From JAEUNJ01 sp052035955 (GTDB lineage: Bacteria > Pseudomonadota > Gammaproteobacteria > Burkholderiales > Rhodocyclaceae): 64,000 nucleotides of DNA. Each line of letters begins with the position of its first letter. The stretch's first letter is position 1. The notes beneath the pieces were generated by a model. It did not search any database, was not told where the DNA came from, and saw only the letters and a program-made list of their open reading frames with translations. The stretch lies in NCBI GenBank assembly GCA_052035955.1, contig JBPOHD010000001.1, positions 17,322 to 81,321 of the forward strand, written 5' to 3'. This document shows, in pieces, positions 1-7,570 of this stretch. The position numbers and the translations under genes were made by a program.

Positions 1-297
1 GTTGCGGCGGCCGCCGCGGGCGTACTGGCCGCAGCCGATGGGGCCGTGGGAGATGGAGATCATGTCCTTGATCGGGCCCCAGACCACGCCCTTGGAACCG
101 GCGTAGGCGCAGCCGCGCATGGTCATGACGCCAGGCAGGGACTTGCGGTTCGAGGTGATGCACTTCTTCGAGGATTCGAGGGAGGTGTCGTTCACCATCA
201 GGTGCTTGGCGCGGTCCTTCTTCGCCTTTTCCGGATAGACCTCGAGCACCTCCTGGATGAGGGCCTCGGCGGCTTCGCGGGTCATCGTGCTTTCCAT
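1..297 (-). CDS. nifD: NifD, nitrogenase MoFe protein alpha chain, N-terminal 99 codons (runs off the window)
   Basis: Start of the alpha subunit of the molybdenum-iron protein, which carries FeMo-co and reduces N2. The visible part has the typical NifD opening, with a segment on residues 36-50 (DTSLESSKKCITSNRKS) and then the MRGCAYAG block, whose Cys is a P-cluster ligand in this family, followed by GVVWGPIKDMISISHGPIGCGQYARG. The ATG at 297 follows a clear GGAGG. It lies 73 bp behind nifH on the same strand, so nifH-nifD are almost certainly one operon. Only the 5' end is in the window; the rest, and presumably nifK, lie to the left. Confidence 0.97.
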   Translation of the reverse strand, partial: MESTMTREAAEALIQEVLEVYPEKAKKDRAKHLMVNDTSLESSKKCITSNRKSLPGVMTMRGCAYAGSKGVVWGPIKDMISISHGPIGCGQYARGGRRN

Positions 298-370
298 AAT
301 TTCCTCCAGGGCGCCGCCGCCAATCCGCGGCCGGCGCGCAAGAATTGATCGGACGTCGGTCTGCTTCGCG

Positions 371-1255
371 TCAGGCGGCCACTTCGGCGGCCTTGGACTT
401 GCCGACGATGCTGGTGTCTTCCTGGTCCATGATGCCGAACTCCATCAGCAGTTCCTCCAGTTCCTCCATCTCGATGGGGGTCGGAATCACGAACTTGGTG
501 TTGTTCATCACCTTCTGGGCCAGGGCGCGGTACTCGTCGGCCTGCTTGGCGGTGGGGTCGTACTCGATCACCGTCATGCGGCGGATCTCCGCGTGCTGGA
601 CGGCGTTGTCGCGCGGCACGAAGTGGATCATCTGGGTGCCCAGGCGGGAAGCCAGGGCCTCGATCAGCTCGTCCTCGCGGTCCGTGTTGCGGGAGTTGCA
701 GATCAGGCCGGCCAGGCGCACGCCGCCGGAATTGGCATACTTGACGATGCCCTTGGCGATGTTGTTGGCCGCGTACATGGCCATCATCTCGCCGGAGCAG
801 ACGATGTAGATCTCCTGGGCCTTGTTCTCGCGGATGGGCATCGCGAAGCCGCCGCAGACCACGTCGCCGAGGACGTCGTAGAACACGAAGTCCAGGTCCT
901 CGTCGTAGGCGCCTTCCTCTTCCAGGAAGTTGATGGCGGTGATGACGCCGCGGCCGGCGCAGCCGACGCCGGGCTCGGGGCCGCCGGACTCCACGCACTT
1001 GACGCCGCCGAAGCCGACGGACATCACGTCCTCGAGTTCCAGGTCTTCCACGGAGCCGGCCTCGGCGGCCAGGTTCATGACGCTGGTCTGGGCCTTCGAG
1101 TGCAGGATCAGGCGGGTGGAGTCGGCCTTGGGGTCGCAACCGACGATCATGACTTTCTTGCCCGCTTCGGCGAGCGCGGCGACCAGATTTTGCGTGGTGG
1201 TGGACTTGCCGATGCCACCCTTGCCGTAGATCGCGCATTGACGCAGCTTAGCCAT
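371..1255 (-). CDS. nifH: NifH, nitrogenase iron protein (dinitrogenase reductase)
   Basis: 294-residue homodimeric ATPase that passes electrons to the MoFe protein and also serves in FeMo-co maturation. Visible motifs: P-loop GKGGIGKS at residues 11-18, the 4Fe-4S ligands Cys99 and Cys134, and Arg102 inside GCAGRGVITA, the residue that DraT ADP-ribosylates. Full family length. It is first in the nifHD operon, preceded by a -24/-12 promoter and a NifA upstream site. The presence of draT next door and draG at 19.6 kb fits reversible modification of Arg102. Confidence 0.99.
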   Translation of the reverse strand: MAKLRQCAIYGKGGIGKSTTTQNLVAALAEAGKKVMIVGCDPKADSTRLILHSKAQTSVMNLAAEAGSVEDLELEDVMSVGFGGVKCVESGGPEPGVGCAGRGVITAINFLEEEGAYDEDLDFVFYDVLGDVVCGGFAMPIRENKAQEIYIVCSGEMMAMYAANNIAKGIVKYANSGGVRLAGLICNSRNTDREDELIEALASRLGTQMIHFVPRDNAVQHAEIRRMTVIEYDPTAKQADEYRALAQKVMNNTKFVIPTPIEMEELEELLMEFGIMDQEDTSIVGKSKAAEVAA

Positions 1256-1315
1256 CTTGAATCTCCTAGTGTCGAGGTTGATGCGGTGGGACCGCGGGGG
1301 TCACGCCTCCTCTAC

Positions 1316-1331
1316 GGCAAGGACCATGCCA
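1316..1331 (-). promoter_or_regulatory. Sigma-54 (-24/-12) promoter of nifHD
   Basis: Read on the minus strand, TGGCATGGTCCTTGCC matches the -24/-12 consensus TGGCAC-N5-TTGCW with the GG and GC dinucleotides exactly 12 bp apart. It sits 61 bp before the nifH start codon and about 100 bp from a perfect NifA site. Confidence 0.9.
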
Positions 1332-1428
1332 GACCGCCACCCAAACTCAACAGGCTGTTTTGACTGGGAAAAAATTGTCGACTGAAACTGGGGTGGATTA
1401 TTCGACACACGACAATGGGCAATGCCTT

Positions 1429-1444
1429 TGTCGCAGTGGCGACA
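1429..1444. promoter_or_regulatory. NifA upstream activator site (TGT-N10-ACA)
   Basis: TGTCGCAGTGGCGACA is a perfect inverted repeat matching the NifA site TGT-N10-ACA. It is about 100 bp upstream of the nifH -24 element. Being symmetrical and located between nifH and draT it could in principle act both ways, but no -24/-12 promoter was found on the draT side. Confidence 0.9.
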
Positions 1445-1601
1445 AGGGGCCGGGCGACAGGCGGCACCGGCTCCCGGCGGGATCGGCGGGGCGCTGCGGC
1501 CCGCCGCACGGGGAGTGCGACGGTCGGCCCGGCCCAGGGATAGAATCGCCCATCCGCCGCGTCCCCTGCTGGCCGGCCACGTCCGAGCCGCCTCGACCCA
1601 A

Positions 1602-2477
1602 GTGTCCGACCATCCCGAAACCGCCCTGCCGATCGCCGACGGCCGTCGGACCGGGCCCAGCCTTCCCGGGTATGCCCGCCTGCCCATCAACCGCTGCAAC
1701 CTGCCGGCGGTGATCCTCGGCAGCGTCACCTTCCAGCAGCATCCGGCGCCGCTGAAGCTGGACGGCGTGGAGGAGTTGCACCGGGACCTCTTCGAGCGCC
1801 TGCAGCGCCTCGACCTGCCCCACCATCGGGCCCAGGTCTTCGAGGACTACATGACGGTGGCGTTCCGGCTCGAGCATCCCGAGGATGCCGGCTACGAGGC
1901 CGAAGCCGCTCCGCGCGGCGGCCGGGGCCGGGTCAAGGCCAACTGGATGCGGGCCCTGCGCGGCTGGGCCTTCGACGCCGACGGGCGCGAGGCGGCGGCC
2001 CTCAAGGGATGGGTCGAGTCCCGCTTCGGGCTGGTGCCGCGCCATCACGGCGTGCCCCTGCGGGACCCGGCCGATCCGGCCTACCTGCGCTACCAGGAGA
2101 TGCGCGCCCGGGGCCTCTACGGCACCAATGCCCTGGAGGCCCAGCTCGACCTGGTCTATGCCTACTGCCAGTACGAATTCGCCCGCCAGTGGCCCGAGCG
2201 CAGCCACCTGCGCCTGTTCCGGGGCGTCAACCGGCTGGAGGCCTACGAACTGCTGGCCGACCTGGGCGGTGATCGCCGCATCGTGCTGCTCAACAGCGTC
2301 TCCTCCTTCACCAGCGACCGGGACCGGGCGGGAGAGTTCGGCGACGTCATCCTCTCGGCCAACGTGCCGCTGGCCAAGGTGCTCTTCCACTGCCGGCTGC
2401 TGCCCGGCGTGCTGAAGGGCGAGGATGAGTACCTGATCATCGGCGGCGCCTACGAGGTGGGCTTCGGCACCTTCTGA
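1602..2477 (+). CDS. draT: DraT, NAD(+)-dinitrogen-reductase ADP-ribosyltransferase
   Basis: Transfers ADP-ribose from NAD+ to the Arg of NifH (Arg102 here), switching nitrogenase off in response to ammonium or energy loss. The protein has the characteristic opening LPINRCNLPAVILGSVTFQ, the central KGWVESRFGLVPRHHG and the C-terminal VLLNSVSSFTSDRDRAGEFG and KGEDEYLIIGGAYEVGFG blocks of the family. The open frame extends back to 1422, but that would overlap the NifA site, so the GTG at 1602 is chosen, giving 291 residues, the usual DraT size. No ATG lies between. Divergent from nifH; the partner draG is at 19.6 kb. Confidence 0.95.
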   Translation: MSDHPETALPIADGRRTGPSLPGYARLPINRCNLPAVILGSVTFQQHPAPLKLDGVEELHRDLFERLQRLDLPHHRAQVFEDYMTVAFRLEHPEDAGYEAEAAPRGGRGRVKANWMRALRGWAFDADGREAAALKGWVESRFGLVPRHHGVPLRDPADPAYLRYQEMRARGLYGTNALEAQLDLVYAYCQYEFARQWPERSHLRLFRGVNRLEAYELLADLGGDRRIVLLNSVSSFTSDRDRAGEFGDVILSANVPLAKVLFHCRLLPGVLKGEDEYLIIGGAYEVGFGTF

Positions 2478-2649
2478 ACCTGCATCCCCGGGAATCCGGC
2501 AGACTCCGGGCGAGCCTGCGCGTTCCCGGGGGCCGGTGGCGCGGGGTGCGCAGGCCCCGCATCCAGCGGGGGATGCGCCGGCCGCCCACCCCTTGAATTA
2601 AGGCGCCGCTGGGGTAAGGTGCGGTTTCCCGCCCGGCCCGTTCCCGCCC

Positions 2650-3375
2650 ATGAACCTGCCGCACCGCCACGATCCGCACCGCCAGTACCGCTACTACGAC
2701 TTCGTGATGGCGGCCTTCGTCTGCGTGCTGCTCTGCTCCAACCTGATCGGCGCCGCCAAGGCGGCCCAGGTGGATGTCCCCGGCATCGGCCCGGTGATCT
2801 TCAGCGGCGGCGTGCTGTTCTTCCCCATCTCCTACATCTTCGGCGACATCCTCACCGAGGTCTATGGCTACGGCCGCGACCGCCGCGTCGTCTGGGCCGG
2901 CTTCGCGGCCCTCGCCTTCGCCAGCGTCATGGCCTGGGCGGTGCTGGCCCTGCCGGCGGCGCCGGACGCCTTCAACCAGGGCTACCAGGCCCACCTGGAG
3001 GGCGTCTTCGGCAATACCTGGCGCATCGTCGCCGGCTCCATGATCGCCTTCTGGTGCGGCAGCTTCGCCAACAGCTACGTGCTGGCGAAGATGAAGGTCG
3101 CCACCGCCGGGCGCTGGCTGTGGACCCGCACCATCGGCTCCACGCTGGTCGGCGAGGCGGTCGATTCGGGGCTCTTCTACTTCATCGCCTTCTACGGACT
3201 CTGGCCCGACGGCCAGGTGGCGAAGGTGGCGCTGGCCCAGTACGTGCTGAAGACGGCCTGGGAGGTGGTGATGACGCCGGTGACCTACAAGGTCGTGCAC
3301 TTCCTCAAGCATCGCGAGCAGGAGGACTGGTACGACCGCAACACCGACTTCAGCCCCTTCCGCATCAAGGTCTGA
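2650..3375 (+). CDS. yhhQ: Queuosine precursor transporter, YhhQ/DUF165 family
   Basis: Inner-membrane vitamin transporter family (DUF165, 'queuosine precursor transporter') that imports preQ0/preQ1 for tRNA modification. The 241-residue protein has six hydrophobic segments and the family signatures KAAQVDVPGIGPVIFSGG and PISYIFGDILTEVYGYGRDR near the N-terminus, plus TIGSTLVGEAVDSGLFY in the C-terminal half. The gene stands alone, downstream of draT and convergent with an MFS gene, so no pathway partner is visible. Function is taken from the family. Confidence 0.9.
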   Translation: MNLPHRHDPHRQYRYYDFVMAAFVCVLLCSNLIGAAKAAQVDVPGIGPVIFSGGVLFFPISYIFGDILTEVYGYGRDRRVVWAGFAALAFASVMAWAVLALPAAPDAFNQGYQAHLEGVFGNTWRIVAGSMIAFWCGSFANSYVLAKMKVATAGRWLWTRTIGSTLVGEAVDSGLFYFIAFYGLWPDGQVAKVALAQYVLKTAWEVVMTPVTYKVVHFLKHREQEDWYDRNTDFSPFRIKV

Positions 3376-3392
3376 ACGGGCATCCCGGCACC

Positions 3393-4640
3393 TCAGGGCC
3401 TTCGGGCGCCTCCGCCCTCCTCCCCGTCCGCCGGACTGGCCTCCAGGCCGTCCATGCGGCGCCCGGCCAGCAGCGCGATGGCCAATGTCGCCAGCCCGCA
3501 GAATGCCAGGATCGCGCGCACCCCCAGCGTATGGGCGAGGCTTCCCACCGCCAGGCTGCCCAGGGGCGCGATGCCGAGGAAGGCCATGGAGAACACGGCC
3601 ATGACGCGGCCCCGTTGCCGGTCGCCCACCCGGGTCTGGATGTAGGTGTTGCTGCCGGCCACGGTCAGGATGACGGAAAAGCCGATGGCCATCGCGATCG
3701 GAAAGGCCAGGCCCAGGCGCCCGTTCAGCGCGAAGCAGGCCACGGCGGCGCCGGCCGTCGCGGCCGTGGTCGACACCAGGCGGAACAGCCCCCCGGTGCC
3801 CTGCCGGCTCGCCAGGTAGAAGGCGGCGGCCAGGGAGCCGCCGCCGGCGCTGGCGATCAGCAGGCCGTACGTGCGCGCGTCGCCGCCGAAGATCTCGCGG
3901 GCGAACAGGGGCATCATGACGGCATAGGGCGTGACGAGGAAGCTGACGACGCCCACCAGCAGCAGGCAGGCCCGGATGTCGCGGCGGCTGCGGATGTAGG
4001 CCAGGGCTTCCCGGAAGGCCTCCAGGACGGGCGCCGTCTGCCGCGGATTGGGCTTCGCGTCGATGGCCAGCAGGGCCAGCAGGACGGCCAGGTAGGAGGC
4101 GGCGTTCAGCACGAAGCACCAGGCCTCGCCGATCGTGGCCACGGCGAAGCCGGCCAGGGCCGGACCGACGAAGCGCGTCGCGTTCATCAGCATGGAATTG
4201 AGGGCGATGGCGTTGGGCAGGTCCTCCCGGTCGTCGATCAATTGCGGGACGAAGGCCTGGCGGGCCGGCACGTCTAGGGCGTTGATGCAGCCCAGGCCGA
4301 AGGCCAGCACGACCAGGGTGGCCGGACCCACCCAGCCTCCCCAGGTCAGGACGGCCAGCGAGACCGCCTGCAGCATGGCCAGGGACTGGGTGACGACGAG
4401 GATGCGGCGGCGATCGTAGCGGTCGGTCCACACCCCCGTCAGGGGGCCCAGGACCAGGATCGGCACCTGGCTGGCGAAGCCCACGGTGCCGAGGACCAGG
4501 GCCGAATTCGACAGGCGGTAGGCGAGCCAGACCATGGCGATCTGCTGCATCCAGGTGCCGGCCAGGGAAACGAGCTGGCCGGCGAAGTAGAGGCGGTAAT
4601 TGCGGGAGGCAAGGGCGCGGGAAAAGAGGGGAGCGGGCAT
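3393..4640 (-). CDS. MFS transporter, EntS/MFS_3-type (drug:H+ antiporter-3 like)
   Basis: Major facilitator superfamily exporter of about 415 residues with roughly twelve membrane segments. The N-terminal ALASRNYRLYFAGQLVSLAGTWMQ and the loop motif GVWTDRYDRRR between TM2 and TM3 are typical of the MFS_3/EntS group. The frame is open back to a GTG at 4706, but ATG 4640 gives the usual family start just before the SRNYRLYFAGQ block. Substrate unknown. Its stop is 17 bp from the end of yhhQ (tail to tail). Confidence 0.85.
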   Translation of the reverse strand: MPAPLFSRALASRNYRLYFAGQLVSLAGTWMQQIAMVWLAYRLSNSALVLGTVGFASQVPILVLGPLTGVWTDRYDRRRILVVTQSLAMLQAVSLAVLTWGGWVGPATLVVLAFGLGCINALDVPARQAFVPQLIDDREDLPNAIALNSMLMNATRFVGPALAGFAVATIGEAWCFVLNAASYLAVLLALLAIDAKPNPRQTAPVLEAFREALAYIRSRRDIRACLLLVGVVSFLVTPYAVMMPLFAREIFGGDARTYGLLIASAGGGSLAAAFYLASRQGTGGLFRLVSTTAATAGAAVACFALNGRLGLAFPIAMAIGFSVILTVAGSNTYIQTRVGDRQRGRVMAVFSMAFLGIAPLGSLAVGSLAHTLGVRAILAFCGLATLAIALLAGRRMDGLEASPADGEEGGGARRP

Positions 4641-4776
4641 GGCGTGGGGTTCGGTGGCCGGCAGGAGGAAGCGAGCGCCGGCCCGGACGAAGCTGCGGGG
4701 CGCCACGGACGGCGTTCACATCCTTTTACAAATTATGGACCGGGGGCGGGGACCCCCTGCGGATCGGAGGTCTACC

Positions 4777-4857
4777 ATGAACGGTGTCCGACCGGGAACC
4801 GGGGGCCCGCCAGGCCTTTCCGGACCGCTTCCGCCGGGCCCGGCCGCGGCGCCGTAA
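4777..4857 (+). CDS. Possible 26-residue Gly/Pro-rich leader peptide
   Basis: A tiny frame (MNGVRPGTGGPPGLSG then PLPPGPAAAP) with an excellent Shine-Dalgarno (GGAGG, six bases before ATG) and a TAA 14 bases before the next gene's ATG. The amino acids are those any GC-rich stretch would give, so coding is uncertain. If translated it may couple translation to the downstream exported protein. No homologue recognised. Confidence 0.3.
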   Translation: MNGVRPGTGGPPGLSGPLPPGPAAAP

Positions 4858-4871
4858 CGAGGAGTGCGAAC

Positions 4872-5240
4872 ATGGGAAATCCGAAGACGCTGTCCGTCCT
4901 GGCCTGCCTGGGCCTGCTGGCCGCGGGCAATGCCTGGGCCGACCGGGGGCGCGTGCATTTCGGCGTCTACGTCGGCCCCTATTGGGGACCCGCCTGGTAT
5001 TACCCGCCGCCGGCCCGTTACTACTATCCGCCCTACTATGCCCCGGTCATCATCGAGCGCCAGGCGCCCCCCGTTTACGTCGAACAGCCGGTGCCGGCCC
5101 CCGGGCCGGCATCGGCGGCCACAGCGGCACCGGCGAACTGGTGGTACTACTGCGAGGGGGCCGGGGGCTACTACCCCTATGTCAGGGAATGCCCCGGCGG
5201 CTGGCAGCGGGTCTCGCCGCAACCGCCGGGACAGCCCTGA
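4872..5240 (+). CDS. Exported Tyr/Pro-rich small protein with C-terminal W-Y-x-C...GYYPYV motif
   Basis: 122 residues. A signal peptide (about residues 1-23, ending AGNAWA) is followed by an aromatic-rich segment (YVGPYWGPAWYYPPPARYYY), a Pro/Ala linker, and a C-terminal module WWYYCEGAGGYYPYVRECPG then GWQRV. The same module ends the next gene. The ATG at 4872 follows AGGAG. Similar Tyr/Pro-rich exported proteins of unknown function are common in betaproteobacteria; cell-envelope location is inferred from the signal peptide. Its two C-terminal cysteines could form a disulfide. Confidence 0.8.
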   Translation: MGNPKTLSVLACLGLLAAGNAWADRGRVHFGVYVGPYWGPAWYYPPPARYYYPPYYAPVIIERQAPPVYVEQPVPAPGPASAATAAPANWWYYCEGAGGYYPYVRECPGGWQRVSPQPPGQP

Positions 5241-5261
5241 GCGGCCGGAAAGGAGGGCGCC

Positions 5262-5912
5262 ATGGGACTCGCCGGATACTCGCTCGTTGCCGCTGCCGCC
5301 CTGCTGCTCGCCGGTTGCGCGTCGGCCCCCACCGGGCCGAGCGTGATGGCCCTGCCCGGCACGGGCAAGAGCTTCGAGCAATTCCGCGCCGACGATGGCG
5401 ACTGCCGCCGGTTCGCCTTCGCCCAGTCCGGTGCCGCCGATCCGGCGGAGGCCGGCGTGCGCAGCGCGGCCGTCGGCACCGTCGTCGGGGCGGTGGCCGG
5501 GGCGGCGATCGGCGGCCGCGATGCCGCCGGCGTCGGTGCCGGCACGGGCCTGATCGTCGGCAGCATGGCCGGCTCGGGCAGTTCCCGCGGCTCGGCCTAC
5601 GATGCCCAGCGGCTCTACGACAACGCCTATGTCCAGTGCATGTACGCGAAGGGCCAGCAGGTGCCGGTTTCCGGGGCCCTGCGCAGCCGTTCCGCGGTAC
5701 CCGCGGCATCGGCAGCCGACCCGGCACCGGCGCCGCCGCCGGGCCCGGGCGCCTATCCGCCGCCGCCGCCCCGGACGGCGCCGCCGGCGTCCGCGGCCCA
5801 GCAGTTCTGGTACCGCTGCGCCAATCCCGCCGGCTACTATCCCTACGTGACCCAGTGCCCGGACGGCTGGCAGCGGGTTCCGGCGAGCCCGCCGGCCGCA
5901 CCTGCCCGCTGA
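5262..5912 (+). CDS. Glycine-zipper lipoprotein with the same C-terminal C...GYYPYV...CP module
   Basis: 216 residues. The lipobox LAGC (Cys about residue 19) predicts an outer-membrane lipoprotein. A glycine-zipper region (about 65-110: VGTVVGAVAGAAIGGRDAAG) precedes a Pro-rich linker and the terminal module FWYRCANPAGYYPYVTQCPD then GWQRV, a close match to the end of the upstream gene. GGAGG precedes the ATG; the 21-bp gap to the preceding gene suggests one operon. Role unknown; glycine-zipper lipoproteins usually act in the outer membrane. Confidence 0.85.
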   Translation: MGLAGYSLVAAAALLLAGCASAPTGPSVMALPGTGKSFEQFRADDGDCRRFAFAQSGAADPAEAGVRSAAVGTVVGAVAGAAIGGRDAAGVGAGTGLIVGSMAGSGSSRGSAYDAQRLYDNAYVQCMYAKGQQVPVSGALRSRSAVPAASAADPAPAPPPGPGAYPPPPPRTAPPASAAQQFWYRCANPAGYYPYVTQCPDGWQRVPASPPAAPAR

Positions 5913-6143
5913 GCCGGCAGGCCAGATTCCCCTGGACTCGACCTCCGTCACCCTCGGGCAGCGCCCGCTGCGACGGCATGCCGTCCCGGCGGACCGGCGA
6001 CCGGGTCGGGGTGGCAGGCGGAGGCATCGTCGTGCGCCGGGCCGGGGCGACGGCATGCCCGCCGCGCCTCGCCTATCGCGACGGCGGGCATGAGGGTAGG
6101 CTACGCGGCGCCCGGGGCAAGGCCGCGGTATCGAGGAGGAAGG

Positions 6144-6548
6144 ATGAAGGGTTTCGCATACTTGGCCGCAGCGATGATCCTCGCGGCCGGACAGGCCTTC
6201 GCCGAAGAGTCCGGCGCGGAGGGCCGCCTGCCCGCAACGACGTCCGTCCAGACGAGCGCGGTGCAACGGACCGACTGCGCGAATTCGGGCGATCCGGCCC
6301 GCTGCGGGGACCGGCGGGAAGCCGACCGGGGACGTTTCCGCGCGGCCCAGGAGGCGTGTGCCGACCAGGAGGACGACGCCCGGCGTGCATGCCTTCGCGA
6401 GGCCTTCTGCGGGAAGGCGCAGGATCGGCAGCGCTGCGAGACGAAGGCCGAGCGCCGCGCCCAGCGACGCCCGGCGGCAAAGTGCACCGGCAAGCGGGCC
6501 CGGTCGGCGGCGGCCTGTCGCCACGGGAACGGCATCGGCCGGCGGTGA
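6144..6548 (+). CDS. Small exported Cys/Arg-rich protein of unknown function
   Basis: 134 residues with a signal peptide (MKGFAYLAAAMILAAGQAFA) and a mature part rich in Arg, Ala and Cys. The cysteines are spaced like CANSGDPARC, EACADQEDDARRAC, REAFCGKAQDRQRC, suggesting several disulfides or a metal-binding coil. The ATG at 6144 has GAGGAAGG just before it; the frame extends further upstream but without a ribosome site. I do not recognise the family. Confidence 0.65.
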   Translation: MKGFAYLAAAMILAAGQAFAEESGAEGRLPATTSVQTSAVQRTDCANSGDPARCGDRREADRGRFRAAQEACADQEDDARRACLREAFCGKAQDRQRCETKAERRAQRRPAAKCTGKRARSAAACRHGNGIGRR

Positions 6549-6605
6549 GTCCTCCGGGGGCTTCGTCGGCGGGACGCCATCCGGTGGGCCTCCGGCACCG
6601 ATCCG

Positions 6606-7211
6606 TCATGCCCCGGCGTTCCCCGGGGCCTTGCCGCCGTTCTTCGCCCGCAGGACCCGGATCAGCCCGTCGATGCCGCCGTTGCGCACCTCCTGGGCGA
6701 ACTGGTCCCGGTAGGCGGTGACGAGGCTGATGCCGCCCACGGTCACGTCGTGGATCCGCCATGCGTCTTCCTTGCGGGCCATGGCGTAGTCGATGGAAAC
6801 GGGCGGCGTACCCGGTTGCCGCACTTCGGTGCGGACCGTCACCTCGGCATCCCCGCCGCCCGCCTTCAGGGGCTTGATCTCCACCGCCTGGCCCTTGTAA
6901 GCCGTCAACGCATTCGAATAAGTCCGAACCAGCAGGATCCTGAATTCCTCGGCGAGGGCGGCCTGCTGCGCCGGCGTGGCCTGGCGCCAGTCCTTTCCCA
7001 GGGCCAGGGAGGTCATCTTCTGGAAATCGAAGTTGGGCAGGATCTTCGCGGCGACCAGGTCGGCCGTCCTGCCGCCGCCGTCGCCCTCGGTGCGCAGGCT
7101 TTCCATCACCTCGCCGGTGACCCGGCGCACCAGGACATCCGGGGAAAGGGGCTCGGCCAGGGCCCCCAGTGCAATCAGCATTCCAGCCAGCAAGGTTGGC
7201 AATCGTCTCAT
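6606..7211 (-). CDS. MlaC/Ttg2D-family periplasmic phospholipid-binding protein
   Basis: 201 residues with a signal peptide (MRRLPTLLAGMLIALGALA). The family signatures are visible: VMESLRTEGDGGG, ILPNFDFQKMTSLALGKDWR, QQAALAEEFRILLVRTYSNAL and a C-terminal DVTVGGISLVTAYRDQFAQE. MlaC-type proteins carry phospholipids across the periplasm between the outer membrane and an ABC transporter. No other mla gene is nearby, so this may be a stand-alone paralogue (toluene-tolerance/HpnM-like group). It is divergent from a large acyl-activating/acyltransferase gene, hinting at lipid metabolism. Confidence 0.88.
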   Translation of the reverse strand: MRRLPTLLAGMLIALGALAEPLSPDVLVRRVTGEVMESLRTEGDGGGRTADLVAAKILPNFDFQKMTSLALGKDWRQATPAQQAALAEEFRILLVRTYSNALTAYKGQAVEIKPLKAGGGDAEVTVRTEVRQPGTPPVSIDYAMARKEDAWRIHDVTVGGISLVTAYRDQFAQEVRNGGIDGLIRVLRAKNGGKAPGNAGA

Positions 7212-7570
7212 CTGTCCCTCTCTTCGTCGTCGTGTCGGGGAAAGGCGCCGGCGGTCCGGGGTCACCGGACGGGTCCCCCGGGCGCCGGCCACGGCCCTTG
7301 CGGGCCCCGGTCCGCCGGGAGTAACGAACGGGCCCGGTATCCGACGACATCCGGCCCACGGCCTTGTAAGCGCATGTAATCTGCGGGCAGGCGGCGTCGC
7401 CGGGCGACCCGGGGGGGCGGGACCGCCTTTTCCCCATCCGTGCCGCATCCAGGGTGGACGCCGCCCATGGGAACGGGGCCGGGTGTAGCGTATCGGCTGG
7501 AGCAAGGGCGGTTCGTCCCTCCCGGGGCCGGGACCGAGGCCGGGAGGTCGGGAGAGCGGGAGGCGACGCG
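7212..7570. other. 359-bp divergent intergenic region, no gene seen
   Basis: Lies between the mlaC-like gene and the acyl-AMP ligase fusion, so promoters for both must be here. I see only a small inverted repeat (GTCCGG...CCGGAC, 7254-7270) and no convincing sigma-70 or sigma-54 elements. Open frames across it look like GC-rich shadows. Confidence 0.5.

Noticed and set aside
257..1363. Long plus-strand open frame opposite nifH (368 codons)
   Set aside because: Antisense shadow of nifH: GC-rich codon bias opens the opposite frame; Gly/Ala/Leu/Val/His-rich with no motif or ribosome site.
1376..1391. TGTCGACTGAAACTGG as a second NifA site near nifH
   Set aside because: TGT is not followed by ACA at N10; the right half-site is absent.
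1422..1601. N-terminal extension of draT to ATG 1422
   Set aside because: It would place the NifA site inside the gene and adds an Arg/Pro-rich stretch not found in DraT; GTG 1602 gives the usual size.
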